A stretch of 64,000 nt of DNA from Paenibacillus taichungensis (lineage in GTDB: Bacteria; Bacillota; Bacilli; Paenibacillales; Paenibacillaceae): the NCBI RefSeq assembly GCF_013359905.1, contig NZ_JABMCC010000108.1:1-64000 (forward strand), read 5' to 3'. The notes beneath the pieces were generated by a model. It made no database searches and was not told the DNA's origin. It saw only the letters and a list, made by a program, of their open reading frames with translations. The position numbers and the translations under genes were made by a program. Every line of letters begins with the position of its first letter. Positions within the stretch are counted from its first letter, which is position 1. Below, piece after piece: positions 26,364-35,695 of the stretch.

Positions 26364-27251
26364 CTATCCTTTTACCGATCCGGCAGCGATGCCCTCCACA
26401 ATTCGATTGCTCAAGACGAGGAAAGCGATCAGGATCGGCAGGATGCTGATCATCAGTGTCGCGCCAATCGCTCCCCAATCCGTTGTGTACTGTCCAATAA
26501 AATTCTGTACCCCAACGGTCAGCGTCTTGTACGCATCTGTACTGATGAACGTATTCACGAAGATGAATTCATTCCAATCATAAATCATGTTGATAATCGC
26601 TGTCGTAGCGATCACCGAAGCTGTCATCGGCAGGACGATACGGAAGAAAATCCGATGGACAGAGCAGCCGTCCATCACCGCTGCTTCCTCCACTTCCCGT
26701 GGAAGGGCATAATAGAAACCAAGCAGGATCATAATGGTGATCGGCATATTAAACGCAATGTATGAAAGAATGACCGACAATGGATGATCTGTAAGATGGA
26801 GCTTCAGAAACAGGCTGAACAACGGAATCAGCGTAGAATGCACAGGGATCATCATACCCACCATGAACAGTCCGAGCACCAGAGAACGTCCTTTCCAGCG
26901 CATGCGGGTTATCGCGAAGGTGACCAGACTCGCGAACAGCACGGTGAACACAACGGACACCACTGTGATCCAGACACTATTGAAGAAATACAAGCTAATG
27001 TTGCCTTCCGTCCACACCTTCACATAATTCTCCCAGCGCGGAGTCGCGGGAAGGGCGAACGGTGCCATATCGAATACTTCCTGATTGTTTTTTAGCGAGA
27101 ACAGCAGCAGCCATATCAAGGGCAGAATCTGCAGCAGCGCCACCAGAATCAACAGGCTGTAGAGCAGGACATAACCGAGCTTTCTCAGCACAGTCGGTCC
27201 CGCGCCTGTTCCGGGATAGGCTGGCAACCGAACCGTGGTATCGGTCTTCAC
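26364..27251 (-). CDS. Carbohydrate ABC importer permease (MalG/LacG type)
   Basis: 295 aa with six membrane segments and the cytoplasmic EAA loop that docks to the ATPase (VEEAAVMDGCSVHRIFFRIV). The C-terminus GIAAGSVKG is typical of the MalG-type partner. It is last in the order binding protein, permease, permease. No ATPase gene is present, as usual in Firmicutes, where a shared MsmX-type ATPase serves several importers. Confidence 0.92.
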   Translation of the reverse strand: MKTDTTVRLPAYPGTGAGPTVLRKLGYVLLYSLLILVALLQILPLIWLLLFSLKNNQEVFDMAPFALPATPRWENYVKVWTEGNISLYFFNSVWITVVSVVFTVLFASLVTFAITRMRWKGRSLVLGLFMVGMMIPVHSTLIPLFSLFLKLHLTDHPLSVILSYIAFNMPITIMILLGFYYALPREVEEAAVMDGCSVHRIFFRIVLPMTASVIATTAIINMIYDWNEFIFVNTFISTDAYKTLTVGVQNFIGQYTTDWGAIGATLMISILPILIAFLVLSNRIVEGIAAGSVKG

Positions 27252-27286
27252 AGGGATGGACCTCCTTTCATTTCACTTCACTTCAC

Positions 27287-28168
27287 TCAAGAATACTGAA
27301 TGGTGTCCTTGGATGCCGTAGCTTTTCGAAGCAGCCAGGTTACGACCAGACAGATCACGAGCAGGAAGAAACCAACGGCACTCCCGTAACCAAAGTCGAA
27401 TCCACGGAAAGCCTGATGATACATATAAGAAGCCATCACTTCACTGGAGCCATTCGGTCCACCGTCCGTCATCACATAAATGAGATCAAAGTACTTCAAC
27501 GAACCAACGACAGCCAGCACGATAGTCACTTTGATCACTTCCGTGATCAGGGGCAGCTTGATTCGGAATGCAATCTGCCAAGGGCTTGCACCATCAATCC
27601 GCGCTGCTTCAACCAACGATTCCGGGATATTCTTGAGTGCAGCATAGTAAATCAGAATATAGAATCCCGCATACTGCCACAAGATCGGTACGAACAGCGC
27701 ATACAATACCAGGGATGGCTCCGCCAGCCAGGCTGGCGGATTGGCAATACCGACAGATTCCAGAAAGGTATTAAGCACACCATTGCTGGGATGGTAAATC
27801 TTCAACCATAACTGGGCAATCGCTACGGAGGACAGCAGCATCGGAATCAGATATATTTTTCTGAACAGGTTGGCACCCTTAATTTTGCCTGACAGCACCA
27901 GGGCAATCATAAGATAACCGATCAGACTCAGTGCAGAGAACAAGGCCAGTAGAAAGGTATGATATGCACTCTGCCAGAACGTTGCGTCATGAAGCAATCT
28001 TGCATAATTTTCAATACCGATAAAGGTCATTGCGCCGATCCCGTCCCACTGCATCAATCCGTAATATCCGGTCAGCACGATCGGGATATAGATCAGTACC
28101 AATAACAGCAGCAGTGCGGGAAGCACGTACAACGCAGCGACTAAACGGTTGGACATGACTTTATCCAT
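27287..28168 (-). CDS. Carbohydrate ABC importer permease (MalF/LacF type)
   Basis: 293 aa, six membrane segments. The EAA loop is LVEAARIDGASPWQIAFRIK; the characteristic YVMTDGGPNGSSEV follows. The start ATG 28168 is eight bases after GGGAGG, one codon inside the longest frame. The middle gene of the three-gene importer. The 35-bp gap to the next permease contains a short ttcac direct repeat of no evident use. Confidence 0.92.
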   Translation of the reverse strand: MDKVMSNRLVAALYVLPALLLLLVLIYIPIVLTGYYGLMQWDGIGAMTFIGIENYARLLHDATFWQSAYHTFLLALFSALSLIGYLMIALVLSGKIKGANLFRKIYLIPMLLSSVAIAQLWLKIYHPSNGVLNTFLESVGIANPPAWLAEPSLVLYALFVPILWQYAGFYILIYYAALKNIPESLVEAARIDGASPWQIAFRIKLPLITEVIKVTIVLAVVGSLKYFDLIYVMTDGGPNGSSEVMASYMYHQAFRGFDFGYGSAVGFFLLVICLVVTWLLRKATASKDTIQYS

Positions 28169-28197
28169 CACAATATCCTCCCTATGAGCGTTGTACG

Positions 28198-29517
28198 TTA
28201 GTTGCCTTTATCAATCGCTTCCTGATGATTCTTCACAAATTCCTCAGGAGTGACCGCTTTTCCGAACAGTGCCTGGATCATATCCAGATGGACTTGAGCT
28301 GCGGTCGGTTTCATCTGCACGTCGGCGAATAATGTCAGGCTGCTGGCCTGATTCAATTCATTCAGCAGGTCAGTATAAAGCTGCGGCAGTTGTACCTCGG
28401 CTGTGTCCACTTTCGTTGCCGGAATAACACCCGCTTCGGTTACAGAGCTTTCGCCCCATTTTTCCACAAAATATTGAACGAATTTTTGAGCTTCATCCTT
28501 CACCTTGGAGTTCTGTGCGACGAACAAGCCCACACCCGGGCCGCCGACCCAACTGTTAATATCGCTTTTGCCATCATCCATTGTCGGGAATTTGAAAAAT
28601 CCGATTTTATCCTTGAACTCCTGCGGTACATCCGGATTGGTGGTATAGTTCGGCAGTTCCCAGGTGCCCATGAGGTACATGGCAGCTTTCTCATTCATGA
28701 ATTCCGATTTACCTTCATCATTGGACAAGCCGTTATAACCTTTGTTAAAGGCGTTCATATCCACCAGCTTCTGTACTTCGGCTGCCGCCTGGATCAGGGC
28801 TGGATCGTCAAACTTGCCTGTGCCATTGATGGCCTTCTCCAATGCATCTCCGCCCAATCGATTGGCCAGATACATATACCAGAGAGACCCGGTCCAGCGA
28901 TCCTTGTTGCCGAGAGCGATGGGAACCACACCATTGTCTGTCAGCGTTTTCACAACATTCAGAAATTCATCATATGTGGCCGGGGGCTGCAGATTATATT
29001 TGGCGAAAATGTCTTTGTTGTAATAGATCGGAGATATGTTCAGTTCAATCGGGAGCGCATAGGTTTTGCCTTCCACAGCATACGCTTCGGTTGTTCCGGC
29101 AATGAATTTCCCTTCTAGTGAACCACTCAGGAGGTCATCCAGTGGAGCAAACAAATTGCCCTTTACATAAGGCTCAAGAAAACCCGCTGCCCACGTTACG
29201 CCTACATCCGGGAGTTCATTGGAAGCGGACAGAATTTTCAATTTGTTCTTATATTGCTCATTCTCCAGCACTTCCTGTTTGATGGTCACGTTGGGATGAT
29301 CGGTCTGATACTGTTTGATGATCTCATTCACCAGCTTATTCTGCTGTGCAGAACTGCCTGCTGGCCAGAGATGCATAAACTTGAGGGTCACTTTTCCGTC
29401 AGAGCCACTTCCACTCGCTTCACCCTCTCCATCAGAACCTGAATTGCTGCATCCGGATAAAAACACGGCGAGGATAAGTGTCAGTGTCAGTAGCATTGCT
29501 ATTGGCTTTTTTCTCAT
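28198..29517 (-). CDS. Carbohydrate ABC importer solute-binding lipoprotein
   Basis: 439 aa. Signal peptide MRKKPIAMLLTLTLILAVFL with lipobox LSGC, a Gly/Ser/Glu linker, then a family 1 solute-binding fold (KVTLKFMHLWPAGSSAQQ, NKDIFAKYNLQPPATYDEFL, WELPNYTTNPD). Ligand unknown; binding proteins that open with this HLWP-like strand usually bind oligosaccharides. It leads the operon, has a cre-like box overlapping its promoter, and lies immediately downstream of a YesM/YesN-type two-component pair likely to induce it. Confidence 0.92.
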   Translation of the reverse strand: MRKKPIAMLLTLTLILAVFLSGCSNSGSDGEGEASGSGSDGKVTLKFMHLWPAGSSAQQNKLVNEIIKQYQTDHPNVTIKQEVLENEQYKNKLKILSASNELPDVGVTWAAGFLEPYVKGNLFAPLDDLLSGSLEGKFIAGTTEAYAVEGKTYALPIELNISPIYYNKDIFAKYNLQPPATYDEFLNVVKTLTDNGVVPIALGNKDRWTGSLWYMYLANRLGGDALEKAINGTGKFDDPALIQAAAEVQKLVDMNAFNKGYNGLSNDEGKSEFMNEKAAMYLMGTWELPNYTTNPDVPQEFKDKIGFFKFPTMDDGKSDINSWVGGPGVGLFVAQNSKVKDEAQKFVQYFVEKWGESSVTEAGVIPATKVDTAEVQLPQLYTDLLNELNQASSLTLFADVQMKPTAAQVHLDMIQALFGKAVTPEEFVKNHQEAIDKGN

Positions 29518-29550
29518 ATTCCTAACCCCCTGTAATGGTTATTCGGTTGA

Positions 29551-29574
29551 TGTAACCGCTTTAATAAAATTGTA
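29551..29574 (-). promoter_or_regulatory. cre-like box at the promoter of sugar importer 1
   Basis: Minus strand TTAAAGCGGTTACA (29551-29564) matches the CcpA cre consensus TGWNANCGNTNWCA at 13 of 14 positions; TACAAT (29569-29574) just upstream is a good -10. A CcpA site over the transcription start would repress the importer when preferred sugars are present. Confidence 0.6.
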
Positions 29575-29634
29575 GCATGGGTACATCTCCCCCATAAGAC
29601 CAGGATGATTTGGAAAAACTCCACTATTTTATGG

Positions 29635-30432
29635 TTATTTAGTCTCTTTACGAATCCCAATGGAATGACGATATTTGCTTGGGCTAAGCCCTTCGAGACT
29701 TTTGAATACCTTAATAAAATATTTATCCGTCTGGTAGCCTACCTGTTCGGCGATCTCCGAGATTGGCAAGGCCGTCTGAACTAGCATCTCCTTCGCCCGC
29801 TGAATACGTGTACGGGTCAGATATTCGCTAAAATTAATTCCTATCTGCTCCTTGAACAAAACGCTAAAATAACTGGAGTTCAAGTGCAGCATATCAGCGA
29901 TTTCCCGCAGGGTAACATGTTCGCTCAGATGGGCATCCACGTAAGAAACAGCTTCACTGATCTGAGGATTAAGTCTCTCGTCTCCCCGTTCTTTGGCATC
30001 CAGCAGCTTGGGGTCAACCAGCTTCTGCATCATTTGAATACGCCGTTGTTGGTCTCCAAGCTGCAAAGCCTTCTCTACCGTCTGAATCAGCTGTTCCTTC
30101 TCAATCGGTTTAAGCAAATAATCTACCACGCCAAGTTTGATGGCCTGCTGGGCATATTGGAAGTCGGCATGCCCTGACATAATCAATACAACTGGTTTGC
30201 TCGGAAACTGCTGCAAGGCTTCAACGAGGGACAGGCCAGAGAATTCCGGCATGCGAACATCTGTAATCAAAAGGTCCGCCGTCTGTTCACGGAGCCATGC
30301 TGCAGCTTCGACTCCACTTGCCGCAGTTCGAATTTCGTTACGACCAGCCGACCAGCCTTCCAGCGTCTTGCGAATTCCTTCTCGTGTACGCGGTTCATCA
30401 TCAACGATTAGAATCGTTCTGCCATGAATCAT
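29635..30432 (-). CDS. YesN-type response regulator with AraC DNA-binding domain
   Basis: 265 aa. The receiver domain has ILIVDDEPRTREGI, the phospho-acceptor Asp in LLITDVRMPEFSG and the KPI lysine; the C-terminus is a two-helix-turn-helix AraC domain (LREIADMLHLNSSYFSVLFK and ISEIAEQVGYQTDKYFIKVF). ATG 30432 is seven bases after GGAGGG and overlaps the kinase gene by 32 bp, so translation is coupled. It most likely activates the flanking sugar importers. Confidence 0.93.
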   Translation of the reverse strand: MIHGRTILIVDDEPRTREGIRKTLEGWSAGRNEIRTAASGVEAAAWLREQTADLLITDVRMPEFSGLSLVEALQQFPSKPVVLIMSGHADFQYAQQAIKLGVVDYLLKPIEKEQLIQTVEKALQLGDQQRRIQMMQKLVDPKLLDAKERGDERLNPQISEAVSYVDAHLSEHVTLREIADMLHLNSSYFSVLFKEQIGINFSEYLTRTRIQRAKEMLVQTALPISEIAEQVGYQTDKYFIKVFKSLEGLSPSKYRHSIGIRKETK

Positions 30433-32188
30433 ATGCACCCTCCGTATCCTTCGGAATCTCAAAGCGAATGGTAGTCCCTTCACCGACCTTACTCGTAATG
30501 GAAAGTCTGCACAATTCGCCAAGCTGACTGCCAAAATAAAGCTTCAACCTGCGATGCACGTTAATCAGCCCCACGCCTGTTCCCTTGTCGGAAACAGCAG
30601 GTCCACCATTCAATGCACGAACAACGGATTGAAGCCGGGAATCATCCATGCCAGGTCCATCATCCCGAACTTCGATGTGAACCAGCCCATCCTGCGTGGA
30701 AGCATCTACATGGATGCTTACCTTTCCCGGTTCAATTTTGCTCTCTATCCCGTGAAGAATAGCATTCTCCACCAAGGGCTGTATGAGCAATTTGGGAATC
30801 TTCACAGTGCGCATCGCATCACTCAGTCTGATCTCCCATTGCAGCCGTTCTCCCAGCCTCATCTCCATAATTCGAAGATAACGCTCCGCGTGCTCCAGTT
30901 CATCGGCCATAGTAACCCATTCATCCTGATTGGGACTGGAGATGATGTAGCGAAATAGGCGGGACATCGCCACAACCATACGCGCCATTTCCTCGTCTCC
31001 TTTGTCATCAAGTGACCAATAGAACGCCTCCAGCGTGTTAAACAGAAAATGAGGATTGATCTGCGACTGCAGAGCTTTCAGTTCTGTTCTTGACTGCATG
31101 ATTTCCTTCTCATATATCTCCTGGGTCAACTCATTCAACCGATAAACCATCTGATTGTATACTTCATTGAGCCTGTGTATCTCCATCGTTGAGCTGAACA
31201 TAATATTGGGTTTCATGGCTCCCGGACGTGCACTGCGCATGGCCCTCATCAGTCGGGTGATGGGACGTGTAATCATGGTGGACAAGAGAAAGGACATAAT
31301 GAGGAACAGCACGACGCCAAACAAACCGGAAATAAGCAGTGCCGTCCGAAGAATGGACACACCCTCCGTTGTCTCGCTCACAGGTGTAAGAACCGCGAGC
31401 GTCCATCCCGTCATTTCGGAATGCTGTCTAACGACGATATAAGGTTCCTCCCGGGTCTCGACTACAGAGCTGTCACTGCTTAGGAGTGCCTTCACATCCA
31501 GACTAGCCTCCAGATTGGAAGTAACCACGCTTCCTGCCGCATCTACCAGAAGAATAGAATCCTCCACATCGTCCTCAGCATCCAAGTCATTCAGTTGAAA
31601 AAAGCTGCGCTGCATCCGCACCACGACATAACCTCCAGGTTCAAAAGCCCGGTCCATCAGGCTGACTCGCCGAATAGCCATAATGACCCCCGGATCTTCC
31701 GGGTCAGGACCGACCCAGACCAGCCTTCCCTTCTCCGCGTCTGCTTCCGCTATCCAGTTACGTCCGAGTCTTCCATCCAAAGATCGGTCATCCATGGGAA
31801 ATATTCTGCTATAAGTTGTCGTATAAATTTCCAGACTCTGCACACCGCTCATAAAGGAAGGATAGCTGCTCACAACCTGCAAGAGCGCTTGGCGCTGATT
31901 AAACGTAGCCTGTTCCCCACCTTTCTCATTGCTCAGCAAACGCTGCACATAAGAATCATCTGCCACTTGAGCTGTCAAGGAGTTAACTTGTGCGATTAAG
32001 GCGTCCAGTCTGCCGTTAGCCTGAACAGCAGTTTGATGAATATGCTTCTCCGCATTGGTCTTCAGCAAACCGGATACCCGGTCATAGGCAGCGATTCCCG
32101 CAATAAATAACACCACCAACATCACCAGTACAAAACCAACAAAAATCTGATTGCGCAACGAGTTCCATCTGCCCCAATTCACTCGCAA
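30401..32188 (-). CDS. YesM-type sensor histidine kinase
   Basis: 595 aa. A membrane segment at about residues 15-37, an extracytoplasmic dCACHE-like sensor of about 250 residues, a second membrane segment, HAMP, then the His_kinase domain with INPHFLFNTLEAFYWSL (phospho-acceptor His) and an ATPase domain ending in GTGVGLINVHRRLKLYFG. The longest frame starts at ATG 32209, but GGGGAGGAG lies inside it; TTG 32188 eight bases after this site is preferred. Such kinases sense extracellular sugars, sometimes through a binding protein. Confidence 0.92.
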   Translation of the reverse strand: MRVNWGRWNSLRNQIFVGFVLVMLVVLFIAGIAAYDRVSGLLKTNAEKHIHQTAVQANGRLDALIAQVNSLTAQVADDSYVQRLLSNEKGGEQATFNQRQALLQVVSSYPSFMSGVQSLEIYTTTYSRIFPMDDRSLDGRLGRNWIAEADAEKGRLVWVGPDPEDPGVIMAIRRVSLMDRAFEPGGYVVVRMQRSFFQLNDLDAEDDVEDSILLVDAAGSVVTSNLEASLDVKALLSSDSSVVETREEPYIVVRQHSEMTGWTLAVLTPVSETTEGVSILRTALLISGLFGVVLFLIMSFLLSTMITRPITRLMRAMRSARPGAMKPNIMFSSTMEIHRLNEVYNQMVYRLNELTQEIYEKEIMQSRTELKALQSQINPHFLFNTLEAFYWSLDDKGDEEMARMVVAMSRLFRYIISSPNQDEWVTMADELEHAERYLRIMEMRLGERLQWEIRLSDAMRTVKIPKLLIQPLVENAILHGIESKIEPGKVSIHVDASTQDGLVHIEVRDDGPGMDDSRLQSVVRALNGGPAVSDKGTGVGLINVHRRLKLYFGSQLGELCRLSITSKVGEGTTIRFEIPKDTEGAYDSWQNDSNR

Positions 32189-32472
32189 ACCCCATTCTCC
32201 TCCCCGCATGTAAAAGAAATCGCCACCCGTTTCTCATCTTGGGTGACGATTGAGTACAAGTATGCCGGAATCCATCATCGCCAATTATTGAAGCGTTTAC
32301 ATTTTGGCTCATTGATCTCCTTTACCGATCTTTGTTTAGCGATTAAACTAACGACTAAAAAATAGCACAGAATCCTATCTTTATCAATCTTTTAAATACA
32401 GGGCAGCTCCACAAACCAGAAGCTCATGAAAACAAAAAAAGGACGGACTCCATGAGTCCGCCCTTTTCTTCA
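32189..32472 (-). other. Intergenic region before the YesM-type kinase
   Basis: 284 bp: the terminator of sugar importer 2 (32431-32463) followed by the kinase promoter region. GAAGCGTTTACA near 32290 matches the second half of a cre box but not its first half. Confidence 0.4.
32431..32463 (-). terminator. Terminator of sugar importer operon 2
   Basis: Minus strand GGGCGGACTC, loop ATG, GAGTCCGTCC, then seven Ts; ten bases after the permease stop codon. Confidence 0.88.
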
Positions 32473-33300
32473 TTATTTCACTGAACCTTGCGTTACACCA
32501 TTGATAATCCATTTTTGTGCAAACAGGTAAATGATGATCATCGGCAGCAACGCCAGCAGGTACGATGCAAACGCCAGGTTGAAGTCAGTATTGAATTGAC
32601 CCTGGAACACATATTGTACCAGTGGAAGCGTGTATTGTGCCGGATCACTAATAATAATGAGTGGCAGCAAAAAGTCATTATAGGTAGACAGACAAGTTAG
32701 AATACCAACCGTGGCACTGATCGGCGCCATCAATGGGAAAATGATTTTCCAGAACGTGCCCCAGGTTGTTGCTCCATCTACGAAGGCTGCTTCCTCCAGC
32801 GCTACCGGAATGGACCGAATGTAACCTACATACACAAATACGTTAAAGGCGAGCCCATACACCGTATGCAGCAGGATAAGACCCAGAAGATTGGTCATTT
32901 CCAGTGATGCAGTCAGCTTAACAATCGGCAGCATGATGATTGGAAACGGAATGAACATCGCACTGACGAAGTAATAGTACAGCCCTTTGAAAAACTTCCG
33001 TTTCTCCATATTCCGGGCAATCGCGTAAGCAACCATAGAGTTACTGAGCAAGGTCAGAATGACTGTTGACGCAGTAACAATGGCACTGTTACGGAACGAT
33101 TGGAAGAAGTTTGTCATGTCTATTGCACTTGCAAAGTTCTCCCAGTGGAGCGTTGTCGGAATAGCAAATACCGATTGAGCCATTTGCTCCGGATTCTTCA
33201 ATGCGATTGTAACTGTCATATATAAAGGGAACAGAATGAACAAGGTACCCAGAACAATTAACAACATAACGGGCCAGTTGGTACGTAAACGGCTTCTCAT
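32473..33300 (-). CDS. Carbohydrate ABC importer permease (MalG type)
   Basis: 275 aa, six membrane segments, EAA loop ALEEAAFVDGATTWGTFWKI, C-terminus GVTQGSVK. Its start codon overlaps the stop of the preceding permease by one base. Last gene of the second sugar importer; it lies between that importer and the YesMN two-component genes. Confidence 0.92.
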   Translation of the reverse strand: MRSRLRTNWPVMLLIVLGTLFILFPLYMTVTIALKNPEQMAQSVFAIPTTLHWENFASAIDMTNFFQSFRNSAIVTASTVILTLLSNSMVAYAIARNMEKRKFFKGLYYYFVSAMFIPFPIIMLPIVKLTASLEMTNLLGLILLHTVYGLAFNVFVYVGYIRSIPVALEEAAFVDGATTWGTFWKIIFPLMAPISATVGILTCLSTYNDFLLPLIIISDPAQYTLPLVQYVFQGQFNTDFNLAFASYLLALLPMIIIYLFAQKWIINGVTQGSVK

Positions 33301-34166
33301 TACAGATCCGTCTCCCTTCTTTGCAGGAACCGGATTTGCAGAATCGAAATCACCGCAATAACGATGAAATAGATAACCGAGTTCGCAGATTGATATGCAT
33401 ATTCGCCGCCTTCAAATCCACCCGTGTAGATCAGATGGGAGATGGACTGTGTTGCCCGTCCCGGTCCACCATTCGTTAAGGCCACGATCTGGTCAAAGAC
33501 CATCAGTGAGTTTTTCATCGCCAGCACCATATTAATCGTGAAGAACGGGGCAATAAGCGGAAACGTAATGCTCCAGAATTCACGCCATTTGCCGGCGCCG
33601 TCCAGATTGGATGCTTCATACAATGTCGTAGGGATGGTTTGCAAGCCCGCCAAATACAGAATCGTATTCAACGCGACCGATTGCCATACCGCTACAATCA
33701 CGATCCCGATCCAAGCGAGGCTTTCGCTGCCCAGAATGTTGGTGGATAGGGCGTTGATGCCCAGGTTTTGTCCCCATATCGGGAATACGTTGGAGAACAG
33801 GTAGTTAAATATGTAACCTACGATCAATACACTCAGGATATTCGGCAAGAAGTAGATGCCACGGAAAAAGTTACGGAACTTGATCTTGGCATTCAGCCCG
33901 AGTGCAATGAGCAGGCTTAGAATATTCGTGAGGATCGTTACAACGATCGCAAACTTGAAGGTAAACCAGTAAGCGTTGCCTACGTTGTCATCTTGAAACA
34001 GATTAAAATAGTTTTTGAATCCAACAAAATCATAACCTTTACCGAATCCGTTGTAGTTCGTGAATGAATAATAGATCCCCTGGAGGGCCGGCAGCGTCAT
34101 AAATACAAAGAACAGTATTACCGCCGGAACCGTCATCCAGTAATAAGGCGCGATGCGCTTGTTCAT
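33300..34166 (-). CDS. Carbohydrate ABC importer permease (MalF type)
   Basis: 288 aa, six membrane segments. EAA loop TLYEASNLDGAGKWREFWSI and the family motif ALTNGGPGRATQS. ATG 34166 is seven bases after AAGGAGG; the seven extra upstream codons of the longer frame contain that site. Pairs with the downstream permease and the upstream binding protein. Confidence 0.92.
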   Translation of the reverse strand: MNKRIAPYYWMTVPAVILFFVFMTLPALQGIYYSFTNYNGFGKGYDFVGFKNYFNLFQDDNVGNAYWFTFKFAIVVTILTNILSLLIALGLNAKIKFRNFFRGIYFLPNILSVLIVGYIFNYLFSNVFPIWGQNLGINALSTNILGSESLAWIGIVIVAVWQSVALNTILYLAGLQTIPTTLYEASNLDGAGKWREFWSITFPLIAPFFTINMVLAMKNSLMVFDQIVALTNGGPGRATQSISHLIYTGGFEGGEYAYQSANSVIYFIVIAVISILQIRFLQRRETDL

Positions 34167-34191
34167 ACTCCATCCTCCTTCGGACAAGGCG

Positions 34192-35430
34192 TTATCGCCG
34201 ATTCGCTACCTTGTCCCATTCTTTGTCGAGTGTATCCAGATAGTTGTCAATGTTCTTGTTCTGCAAAAAGGACTGTACGATGGAATTCAGCTGCACTGCA
34301 GCCGGAATATAGTGATCGGCGAAATCGATAACCTTGCCCTGCTCAATGTAAGGTGTCAGTTCCTGTACAGCAGGATCATCTTGTTTTACACCTTCCACCG
34401 CAGAGAACAGCGTCTGTTCCTCAATGTATTTGCCTATATTTTCAGGCTCCAGCAGAAACGCGATGAACTGCTCTGCCTGCTCCTTGTTCGGTGTATCCGC
34501 TGCAATGGTAAACAGGGAGTCGATTCCGTTCACCAGCTTAATCTGGCTCGGATCATTCCCTGTCGGGAATGGGAAGAAACCAATGTCCACATTCGGGTTG
34601 GCTTTGCGAATCTCGGAGATCGCCCAGGTACCCTGGATGTACATATATGCTTCGCCATTAGCAAAAGCACGGTTACCATCCGAATACGCTTTACCGAAGT
34701 TGTCACCGTGACCATAATTCATCAGCTCCAACTGCTTCTCCGCAACCTCACGGTATTTCTCCTTGAAGGTCACCTTGTTCTCGCGACGCTCCAAGTAGAA
34801 ATCAATACCAACCAAGTTAGGTCCGAGTGCATTGAACGGCAGATTCGTCTGCCAGTCATCCTTGTATGTGAAGTAAAACGGAATTTTACCCGCATCCTTA
34901 ATTTTTTTGGCTGTAGCAATCAGCTCGTCCCAAGTTTTGGGTACGTCCAGACCCATTTCCTTAAACAACGTTTTGTTGTACATGATGCCGTTTGCATTTG
35001 TTGCGTAAGGAACGCCTGTCACTTCATCCATGCCCGTGACATCCTTCAGCATCTTTATGTAGTTGGGATCGATCGTTTTTAACAGTGGACTGTCTGTCAG
35101 ATCGGCGAAAATATCACTCTGTGCAAGAATGGAATAGGTATCGGTTGCCCCCATTGCCATGATGTCTGGCACATCGTTCTTCACCACACGTGTCTTCAGC
35201 ACCGTCTCCGCGTCAGGTGGATTCACCTGAGTGACCTGAATATCGGAGTGTTCGGCATTGAATGTTTTGATTAATTCGTCAAAGGTTCCTTTGGCTTCGG
35301 GTTTGTTCTGAAAAAATTCAACCTGCACTTTGCCGTTGGCATTATTCCCACTGGTGCAGGAAGACAGAAGTACAGCCGTTATTCCACAAAGCAGTATTAA
35401 CCCGAGTGCCTTGGTAAGCGATGTTCTCAT
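34192..35430 (-). CDS. Carbohydrate ABC importer solute-binding lipoprotein
   Basis: 412 aa. Signal peptide MRTSLTKALGLILLCGITAV with lipobox LSSC, then a family 1 binding fold (VQVEFFQNKPEAKGTFDELI, GIMYNKTLFKEMGLDVPKTW, IQGTWAISEI). The opening FFQNKPEA pattern is common in binding proteins for oligosaccharides. It leads operon 2. A weak cre-like sequence, CGAAACCGTTTTAG, lies about 120 bp upstream (11 of 14 positions), too poor to call. Confidence 0.92.
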   Translation of the reverse strand: MRTSLTKALGLILLCGITAVLLSSCTSGNNANGKVQVEFFQNKPEAKGTFDELIKTFNAEHSDIQVTQVNPPDAETVLKTRVVKNDVPDIMAMGATDTYSILAQSDIFADLTDSPLLKTIDPNYIKMLKDVTGMDEVTGVPYATNANGIMYNKTLFKEMGLDVPKTWDELIATAKKIKDAGKIPFYFTYKDDWQTNLPFNALGPNLVGIDFYLERRENKVTFKEKYREVAEKQLELMNYGHGDNFGKAYSDGNRAFANGEAYMYIQGTWAISEIRKANPNVDIGFFPFPTGNDPSQIKLVNGIDSLFTIAADTPNKEQAEQFIAFLLEPENIGKYIEEQTLFSAVEGVKQDDPAVQELTPYIEQGKVIDFADHYIPAAVQLNSIVQSFLQNKNIDNYLDTLDKEWDKVANRR

Positions 35431-35613
35431 GTTGTACCTCCCTCAGCTTATATACGTAAAGATTTACCCATTAAATTAGTGAAGTAACCACGTGGTTAAT
35501 CCTTCCACCGTTTTATACTTAGAGCGTTGACTATAATGTGTCCTATTATTCCTAAAACGGTTTCGGTAAAATTGAATCAGTCCCACTGAGAGCGAGTCCG
35601 CTCATCGATATAA

Positions 35614-35646
35614 CAAAAAAAGGACATCGGAATATATCCAATGTCC
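35614..35646 (-). terminator. Terminator after lspA
   Basis: Minus strand GGACATTGG pairs with CCGATGTCC over a seven-base AT loop, followed by seven Ts, 50 bp after the lspA stop. Confidence 0.85.
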
Positions 35647-35695
35647 ATCATGTATTCAGTTACGTGCTTACATCAAAGCTGTTGTTAACTCTCTA

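Noticed and set aside
35540-35575. cre box before sugar importer 2
   Set aside because: CGAAACCGTTTTAG matches only 11 of 14 positions; too weak to call.
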